Source: Gaiellales bacterium
Lineage (GTDB): Bacteria > Actinomycetota > Thermoleophilia > Gaiellales > F1-60-MAGs149
Assembly: GCA_030831375.1 (NCBI GenBank)
Contig: JAURLF010000123.1
Location: 1-10,936 of the forward strand
DNA length: 10,936 nucleotides
Direction of reading: 5' to 3'
Below are positions 5,954 through 10,936 of this stretch, piece after piece; position 1 is the stretch's first letter; every line of letters starts with the position of its first letter. The notes beneath the pieces were generated by a model, which saw only the letters and a program-made list of their open reading frames with translations, made no database searches and was not told the origin of the DNA. The position numbers and the translations under genes were made by a program.

Positions 5954-7314
5954 GGCCGCTGCCCCTCGGCGCAGTGCCCGCCTCGGTCGTCCTGCGCGGC
6001 GACCCCGACCGGCTCGTGACGGGCGTGCAGATCGACTCCCGCCTCGTCCGGCCCGGCGACCTCTTCGTCGCGATCCGCGGCGGCGCCGACCATGTCGCCG
6101 AGGCCGTCCAGCGCGGCGCCGCCGGCGTCGTGCTCGAGGAGGACGCGCTCGATCGCGCCGCCGACGCGCCCGACCTCCTGATGACCTTCTCGAGCGTGCG
6201 CTGCCTGCAGTGCCTCGGCGACGTCAACGCGCAGGCCACGGACGCCGTCCGGGTCGGGATCACGGGCAGCGCCGGCAAGACGTCCACGAAGGACGCGCTC
6301 GCGCACCTCGTCGCCGGGCAGCGCCGCGTCGTGGCCGCCGCCGAGGGCCACAACAACGAGATCGGCTACCCGCTCAGCCTGACCCGGATCGAGGAGGGCA
6401 CGGAGGTGGCCGTGCTCGAGCTCGCGATGCGCGGCCCCGGGCAGATCGCCGAGCTGTGCGCGATGGCCGCGCCCGACATCGCCGTGATCACGAACGTGGG
6501 GGAGGCGCACATCGAGCTGCTCGGCTCGCGCGAGGCGATCGCGCAGGCGAAGGCGGAGATCCTGCACGGGGCGCGCGAGGGCGGTCCCTGCGTGATCCCG
6601 TTCGCCGAGCCCCTGCTCGATCCGCACCTGCCTGCGGGCGCGGACATCATCACCTTCGGCGAGGAGGCGGGCGCCGACGTCCAGCTCGTCGACCGGCGGC
6701 CCGGGCCCGCGGGGCAGGAGCTCACGTACCTCGTCGACGGCGCGCTCCTGCCTCTGGCCACGAACCTGCCGGGCCGCCACCACGCCCGCAACCTCGCCGC
6801 CGTGCTCGCGGTCTGCCGCAGCCTCGGGCTCGACCTCGCCCAGGTCGCCGAGCGCGCCCGCGACATCCCCGTGCCGCGCTGGCGCGGCGAGGTCGTCGAC
6901 GTCGCCGGCGTGCTCGTGGTCAACGACGCCTACAACGCCAACCCGTCGTCGATGGAGGCCGCGCTGCGGCTCCTCGCCGAGGCGCCCGTCGAGGGCCGGC
7001 GGATCGCCGTGCTCGGGCTGATGGCGGAGCTCGGCGACGAGGCGGAGCGCTACCACCGCGAGATCGGCGCGCTGGCGGCCCGGGTCGGGGTCGATATCGT
7101 GATCGCCGTGGGCGATCAGGCGCGCGCGTACCTCGAGGGAGCCGGCACGGGCTGCGTGGGCCACGCCGTGCCCGACCTCGACGCCGCTGTCGAGCTCCTC
7201 GCCGGCCTCGTCCGGCCCGGCGACCGCGTGCTCGTGAAGGGGTCGCGCGCCGCCGCCCTCGAGGAGCTGCCCCAGCTCCTCGCCGAGCACCTCCGGCCGG
7301 GAGGGGGCGCGTGA
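5950..7314 (+). CDS. murF: UDP-MurNAc-tripeptide:D-alanyl-D-alanine ligase MurF
   Basis: Completes the cytoplasmic precursor by adding D-Ala-D-Ala with ATP hydrolysis; 454 residues, the usual size. The N-terminal domain has I-D-S-R-x-V-x-P-G-D-L-F-V-A (28-41). The ATP loop is T-G-S-A-G-K-T-S-T-K (105-114). The MurF-specific N-N-E-I-G-Y-P-L (135-142) is followed by E-L-A-M-R-G (157-162), N-V-G-E-A-H-I-E (182-189), H-x-R-N-L-A-A (278-284), N-D-A-Y-N-A-N-P (325-332) and V-L-V-K-G-S-R (427-433). The S-A-G-K form of the loop and N-N-E separate it from MurC, D and E. GTG 5950 overlaps the murE stop (GTGA) and has a good ribosome binding site. The gene also ends in a GTGA overlap with mraY. Nothing suggests damage. 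Confidence 0.97.
   Translation: MRPLPLGAVPASVVLRGDPDRLVTGVQIDSRLVRPGDLFVAIRGGADHVAEAVQRGAAGVVLEEDALDRAADAPDLLMTFSSVRCLQCLGDVNAQATDAVRVGITGSAGKTSTKDALAHLVAGQRRVVAAAEGHNNEIGYPLSLTRIEEGTEVAVLELAMRGPGQIAELCAMAAPDIAVITNVGEAHIELLGSREAIAQAKAEILHGAREGGPCVIPFAEPLLDPHLPAGADIITFGEEAGADVQLVDRRPGPAGQELTYLVDGALLPLATNLPGRHHARNLAAVLAVCRSLGLDLAQVAERARDIPVPRWRGEVVDVAGVLVVNDAYNANPSSMEAALRLLAEAPVEGRRIAVLGLMAELGDEAERYHREIGALAARVGVDIVIAVGDQARAYLEGAGTGCVGHAVPDLDAAVELLAGLVRPGDRVLVKGSRAAALEELPQLLAEHLRPGGGA
7299..7304 (+). promoter_or_regulatory. Ribosome binding site for mraY (GGGAGG)
   Basis: GGGAGG within the end of murF lies 6 bases before GTG 7311 and supports the overlapping mraY start. Confidence 0.6.
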
Positions 7315-8372
7315 CCAACGTCCTCGCCTCCGGGGTCCTCGCGATCCTGATCTCCGTGGTCGCCGGCCCGCGCTTCGTGCGGCTCCTGCGCCGCCTGCGC
7401 TTCGGGCAGCGAATCCGCGACGAGGGCCCCGAGGGGCACCAGGTCAAGTCGGGCACGCCGACCATGGGCGGCCTGCTGATCATCATGGCCACCGTCGTGC
7501 CGTACGCGATCTTCTCGTCGTTCGGCGCACGCAGCCTCGCCGTCCTGTTCGCGATGCTCGGCTGCGGCCTGATCGGCTTCGTCGACGACTACCTGAGCGT
7601 GATCCGCAAGCGCTCCCTCGGCCTGCGCGGTCGCTACAAGCTGCTCGGGCAGGTCGCGATCTCCGTCGTCCTCTGCCTGATCGCCGACCAGCAGGGGATC
7701 TCGACCCGGCTGTTCGTGCCGCTCGTGGACATCCACGTCGAGCTCGGGCCGCTCTGGTACGTGCTCGTCTTCCTGATCGTCCTCGGCGCCTCGAACGCCG
7801 TCAACCTGACCGACGGCCTCGACGGCCTCGCGGCCGGCACGACCACGATCGCCATGCTCGCCTTCACGTCGATGTGCGTGATCGGCTTCCAGGTCGGCCA
7901 GCGCGCCCTGCGCTTGCCGAGCGAGGACCAGCCCGTGACGGGGCCGGGCCTGTTCGACCTCCAGCAGCAGGGCTCGCAGACCCTCGACATGGCGATCCTC
8001 GCCGCCGCGCTGCTCGGCGCCTGCGTGGGCTTCCTCTGGTTCAACTCGTACCCGGCCGAGGTGTTCATGGGCGACACGGGCTCGCTCGCGCTCGGCGGCG
8101 CGCTCGCCGGCTTCGCGATCTTCACGAAGACGGAGCTGCTGCTGCTCCTGATCGGCGGCATCTTCGTGATCGAGGCGGCCAGCGTGATCATCCAGGTGAT
8201 CAGCTTCCGCCGCTTCGGCCGCCGGGTCTTCCTGATGGCGCCGATCCACCACCACTTCGAGATGAAGGCGTGGAGCGAGACGAAGATCATGTTCCGCTTC
8301 CTGATCGTCGCGTCGATCTTCGCCTCGATCGCGTTCGTCCTCTACTACGTGCGCTTCGACCAGTACGTATGA
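7311..8372 (+). CDS. mraY: Phospho-N-acetylmuramoyl-pentapeptide-transferase MraY
   Basis: Integral membrane enzyme that transfers phospho-MurNAc-pentapeptide from UDP to undecaprenyl phosphate, giving lipid I. With GTG 7311 it has 353 residues and a strongly hydrophobic profile consistent with the family's ten helices. Motifs in order: K-S-G-T-P-T-M-G-G (46-54), the aspartate pair in V-D-D-Y (Asp92, Asp93) with K-R-S-L-G-L-x-x-R-x-K-L (100-111), S-N-A-V-N-L-T-D-G-L-D-G-L-A (161-174), F-N-S-Y-P-A-E-V-F-M-G-D-T-G-S-L-A-L-G-G (244-263, catalytic-type Asp255), and I-H-H-H-F-E ... W-S-E-x-K-I (312-326). The loop at about 194-226, predicted to face outward, looks longer than in E. coli and is polar and glutamine-rich. 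The gene overlaps murF (GTGA) and murD (ATGA). Confidence 0.97.
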   Translation: MTNVLASGVLAILISVVAGPRFVRLLRRLRFGQRIRDEGPEGHQVKSGTPTMGGLLIIMATVVPYAIFSSFGARSLAVLFAMLGCGLIGFVDDYLSVIRKRSLGLRGRYKLLGQVAISVVLCLIADQQGISTRLFVPLVDIHVELGPLWYVLVFLIVLGASNAVNLTDGLDGLAAGTTTIAMLAFTSMCVIGFQVGQRALRLPSEDQPVTGPGLFDLQQQGSQTLDMAILAAALLGACVGFLWFNSYPAEVFMGDTGSLALGGALAGFAIFTKTELLLLLIGGIFVIEAASVIIQVISFRRFGRRVFLMAPIHHHFEMKAWSETKIMFRFLIVASIFASIAFVLYYVRFDQYV

Positions 8373-9655
8373 CGGGCGCCCTCGACCTGCCGCGCAGCCC
8401 GCTCGTCCTCGGTGCGGCCCGCTCCGGCCGCGCCGCCGCCCGCGCGCTGATCGCCGCCGGCCTCGAGCCGGTCCTCGTCGACGACGACCCCGCTGCGGCG
8501 CCCGACCCGCCCTGCCCCGTGCTCGCGCCCGACCCGGCCCTCCTCGACGGCGTGGACGTGCTCGTCAAGAGCCCCGGCGTGCCCGGCGCGCACCCCCTCG
8601 CGGTGCGTGCGCGCGAGCGCGGCGTCCCGCTCTGGAGCGAGGTCGAGCTCGGCTACCGCCTGCTGCCGCCCGGCGCGCGCGTGATCGGCGTGACGGGCAC
8701 GAACGGCAAGACCACCACCACCGAGCTCGTGGGCGCGATGCTGCGCGAGGCGGCCCTGCCGCACGTCGTCTGCGGCAACGTCGGCGTGGCCCTGTGCGAG
8801 GTCGCGGGCGACCTGCCCGAGGGCGGCATCGTCGTCGCGGAGCTCTCGAGCTTCCAGCTGGAGGACGTGCACGCGCTGCGCTGCGACGCCGCCGCGATCA
8901 CGAACCTGACTCCCGACCACCTCGACCGCCACGGCGACATGGAGGCGTACGGCGCCGCGAAGCTGCGGATCTTCGAGCGCCAGGACGCGGGCGATGTCGC
9001 GGTCCTCAACGACGACGACCCGTGGTGCGCCGCCCTCGGCCGGCTGCCGGGCGACGGCGCCGTCGTCCGCGTCCGCGCCGCGGACGCCGACGCGCTCGGC
9101 TTCGCGGAGGGGCGACTGCGCGGCGACCACAACCGCGAGAACGTCGCCGTCGCCGCCGCGCTGGCGCGGGCGCTCGGGGTGGGGGACGAGCAGCTGCGGG
9201 CCGCCGTGCGCGGCTTCGCGCCCGTGCCGCATCGGCTCGAGGACTGCGGGGAGGCGGGCGGCGTCCGCTTCTGGAACGACTCGAAGGCGACCAACGTCGA
9301 CGCCGCCCTCAAGGCGCTGACCGCGTTCCCGGCGGGCGGCGTGCGGATCATCGTCGGCGGCTCCGACAAGGGCGCCGACTTCGCGCCGCTCGCGCAGGCC
9401 CTCGCGGGCCGCGTCGCCCGCGCCTACCTGACGGGCCCCGCCGGGCTGCGCATGGCCGGGCCGCTGGCCGAGGCTGGGGTCCCGCACACGGCCTGCGACG
9501 GCTTCGACGCGGCCGTGCGGCAGGCCGCGGCGGACGCCGCGCCGGGCGAGCACGTCCTGCTCGCGCCGGCCTGCGCGAGCTTCGACGCGTTCGCCGACTA
9601 CACGGCCCGCGGCGACCGCTTCCGGGAGCTCGCGGTCGAGCTCGGCGCGGCCTGA
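8369..9655 (+). CDS. murD: UDP-MurNAc-L-alanine:D-glutamate ligase MurD
   Basis: Adds D-glutamate as the second stem-peptide residue, ATP-dependent, cytoplasmic; 428 residues (E. coli 438). The N-terminal domain has L-G-A-A-R-S-G-R-A-A (14-23) and K-S-P-G-V-P (67-72), typical of MurD. The ATPase part has T-G-T-N-G-K-T-T-T (109-117), E-L-S-S-F-Q-L-E (158-165), N-L-T-P-D-H-L-D-R-H (179-188) and Lys198, the likely carbamylated residue. The C-terminal part has P-H-R-L-E (287-291), N-D-S-K-A-T-N-V-D-A (303-312), G-G-S-D-K-G (330-335) and L-L-A-P-A-C-A-S-F-D (397-406). ATG 8369 overlaps the mraY stop (ATGA) with no evident ribosome binding site, implying translational coupling. The C-terminus (G-D-R-F-R-E-L) is complete and normal. 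Confidence 0.97.
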   Translation: MTGALDLPRSPLVLGAARSGRAAARALIAAGLEPVLVDDDPAAAPDPPCPVLAPDPALLDGVDVLVKSPGVPGAHPLAVRARERGVPLWSEVELGYRLLPPGARVIGVTGTNGKTTTTELVGAMLREAALPHVVCGNVGVALCEVAGDLPEGGIVVAELSSFQLEDVHALRCDAAAITNLTPDHLDRHGDMEAYGAAKLRIFERQDAGDVAVLNDDDPWCAALGRLPGDGAVVRVRAADADALGFAEGRLRGDHNRENVAVAAALARALGVGDEQLRAAVRGFAPVPHRLEDCGEAGGVRFWNDSKATNVDAALKALTAFPAGGVRIIVGGSDKGADFAPLAQALAGRVARAYLTGPAGLRMAGPLAEAGVPHTACDGFDAAVRQAAADAAPGEHVLLAPACASFDAFADYTARGDRFRELAVELGAA

Positions 9656-9781
9656 CCCGGGCAGGGGAGCGGTCGCGCGCGGCGAATCCCGCTCTGTGCG
9701 CCGCCCACGCCCCCTGCGTCTGATCCGCCCCGGCGAGCGCCCCGACACGCCGCCGGGCGCGAGCTGCCGATCGAGGGACAG
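9656..9781 (+). other. murD-ftsW junction, probable displaced 5' end of ftsW
   Basis: This 126-base gap is the only long one after murE. The ftsW frame is open right through it, back to the murD stop, but contains no ATG, GTG or TTG before 9782. In another frame GTG 9696 opens a short basic, proline-containing peptide (R-R-P-R-P-L-R-L-I-R-P-G-E-R-P-D) with GC-rich third positions up to about 9761. After that the frame turns into cysteine and rare-arginine codons and stops at 9789-9791. A one-base step back near 9761 would join it to E-L-P-I-E-G-Q-V-L-L of the ftsW frame. No strong ribosome binding site lies close to GTG 9696. Confidence 0.45.
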
Positions 9782-10936
9782 GTGCTGCTGATAAGCGCGT
9801 TCTTCCTGACGATCTTCGGGACGATCATGGTCTACTCGGCGTCCAGCGCGCACGCCATGACCAACCCGGACTTCAACCACGACTCGCTGTACTTCGTCAA
9901 GAACGGCCTGCTCTACACCGTCGCCGGCGTCGTGCTGATGCTCGGGCTCGTGTTCATGCCGGCGGGCTGGATCCGCCGTTTCGCCCCGCTCGTCTTCGCC
10001 GGATCGCTCTTGGCCCTCGTCGCCGTCGCCATCCCCGGCGTCGGCCTGACGATCAACGGCGCCACCCGCTGGCTGCCGCTCGGGCCCGTCACCGTCCAGC
10101 CATCAGAGTTCGCGAAGCTCGGCGTCCTGCTCCTCGTCGCCGCCATCCTCGCGACCCGCAAGCGGCCCCCGGACACGGTCCGCGAGCTCCTGTTCCCGAT
10201 CGGCGCCATCGTCGGCCTCGTCGCCCTGCTCGTGATGCTCCAGCCGGACCTCGGCACGACGCTCGCGATCTGCGTGATGGTGCTGGCCGTCCTGATCGCC
10301 GCCGGCACGCGCGCGTCGCTGCTGGCCAAGGTGATGGCGGCCGGCCTCGTGCTCGGCGCGATCGCGATCTGGGCCGCGCCGTACCGACGCGAGCGCATGC
10401 TCGCCTTCCTCGACCCGTGGGCGCAGAGCCAGGACGGCGCGTACCAGGTCGTGCAGGCGATGATCGCGATCGGCTCCGGCGGCATCCTCGGCCAGGGCCT
10501 CGGCTCGAGCGTGCAGAAGGTCAACTTCCTGCCCGAGGCGCACACCGACATGATCTTCGCCGTGATCGGCGAGGAGCTCGGCCTGATCGGCGCGATCGTC
10601 ACCGTCGGCCTCTTCGGCGCCTTCGCGTGGGCGGGCTTCACGATCGCCGTGCGCGCCGCCGACCCGTTCCAGCGCCTGCTCGCCGCCGGTGCGACCGCCC
10701 TCGTGACGGGGCAGGCCGTGATCAACCTCGGCGCCGTCATGGGCATCCTGCCCCTGACCGGCATCCCGCTGCCGCTGATCTCGTACGGCTCGTCATCGCG
10801 CATCGTCGTGCTCGTCCTCGTCGGCCTGCTCGTGGCGATCAGCCGCGAGCCGCAGGTCGCGCCGCCACGTCCGCGCCGGAGCGGCCCCGCGTCGGATGCG
10901 CCGGGCACCGACGCGGCCCCGCGCCGGCGCCGGCGC
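9782..10936 (+). CDS. ftsW: FtsW, SEDS-family septal peptidoglycan glycosyltransferase (3' end outside window)
   Basis: Polymerises lipid II into glycan strands at the septum in partnership with the FtsI-type PBP. From GTG 9782, 385 residues are visible and no stop occurs before the right edge. The first helix ends in M-V-Y-S-A-S (16-21). Then come N-G-A-T-R-W-L ... V-Q-P-S-E-F-A-K-L (92-113), Q-P-D-L-G-T-T (154-160), G-x-G-L-G-S-S-V-Q-K (238-246), and F-L-P-E-A-H-T-D-M-I-F (249-259) with the conserved aspartate Asp256. G-I-P-L-P-L-I-S-Y-G-S-S-S (327-339) closes the core, and an Arg/Pro-rich tail follows from about 361. FtsW rather than RodA is inferred from the cluster. GTG 9782 is the only standard in-frame start upstream of the first helix, but it removes P-I-E-type residues that look conserved and its purine stretch (GAGGGA, 9773-9778) is very close. 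The true start is therefore in doubt. Confidence 0.92.
   Translation, partial: MLLISAFFLTIFGTIMVYSASSAHAMTNPDFNHDSLYFVKNGLLYTVAGVVLMLGLVFMPAGWIRRFAPLVFAGSLLALVAVAIPGVGLTINGATRWLPLGPVTVQPSEFAKLGVLLLVAAILATRKRPPDTVRELLFPIGAIVGLVALLVMLQPDLGTTLAICVMVLAVLIAAGTRASLLAKVMAAGLVLGAIAIWAAPYRRERMLAFLDPWAQSQDGAYQVVQAMIAIGSGGILGQGLGSSVQKVNFLPEAHTDMIFAVIGEELGLIGAIVTVGLFGAFAWAGFTIAVRAADPFQRLLAAGATALVTGQAVINLGAVMGILPLTGIPLPLISYGSSSRIVVLVLVGLLVAISREPQVAPPRPRRSGPASDAPGTDAAPRRRRR

Noticed and set aside
6210..7310. Apparent long N-terminal extension of mraY over murF
   Set aside because: Its translation is a low-complexity Arg/Gly shadow of murF; MraY begins at GTG 7311 with a ribosome binding site.
7874..8368. 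Apparent N-terminal extension of murD over mraY
   Set aside because: The residues are a shadow of the mraY frame; ATG 8369 gives a normal MurD N-terminus.
1..10936. tRNA or rRNA genes, CRISPR arrays, insertion sequences, attachment sites
   Set aside because: No spaced repeats, transposase motifs, terminal inverted repeats or tRNA-like segments were seen; almost all of the window is occupied by recognised genes.

Overview
This is high-GC DNA (roughly 70% or more by eye) carrying the left part of a division and cell wall (dcw) cluster, all on the + strand. The order is [patatin-like lipase, 3' part] - mraZ - rsmH - ftsL-like - ftsI-type PBP - murE - murF - mraY - murD - ftsW (runs off the right edge). 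Gene order, high GC, GTG/TTG starts, a TANNNT-type -10 box, the meso-diaminopimelate signature DNPR in MurE and a Gram-positive-type GAAC-N4-GTTC palindrome point to an actinobacterium. The PBP has no PASTA repeats and the overall look would suit a deep lineage such as Thermoleophilia, but that placement is only an inference.

Layout. Positions 3-719 are the C-terminal part of a patatin-like phospholipase; its nucleophile elbow lies at the very left edge. Positions 720-936 are a relatively AT-rich control region. It holds a perfect 16-bp palindrome resembling a LexA/SOS box (814-829), a promoter (844-872), and three GTGGGG direct repeats at exactly 10-bp spacing (851-876) that match MraZ operators and overlap the promoter. 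From 937 on, genes are nearly contiguous. Two exceptions stand out. The ftsI-murE junction has a GC hairpin and a -10 box placed so that the GTG of murE would be the first transcribed base, as in a leaderless mRNA. The murD-ftsW junction is 126 bp long and ftsW lacks a convincing start codon.

How the genes work together. MurE, MurF and MurD are ATP-dependent amino-acid ligases that, with MurC (not in the window), build UDP-MurNAc-pentapeptide. MraY moves it onto undecaprenyl phosphate as lipid I. After MurG (probably downstream) and flipping, the FtsW glycosyltransferase and the FtsI transpeptidase polymerise and cross-link it at the septum, with the FtsL-like protein as bitopic scaffold. MraZ is the transcriptional regulator of the cluster and RsmH methylates 16S rRNA.

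The genes are an ordinary dcw cluster, and I see no undescribed multi-gene system. The points worth a second look are regulatory (possible SOS input to the cluster, leaderless murE promoter) and the apparent one-base frame break at the 5' end of ftsW.
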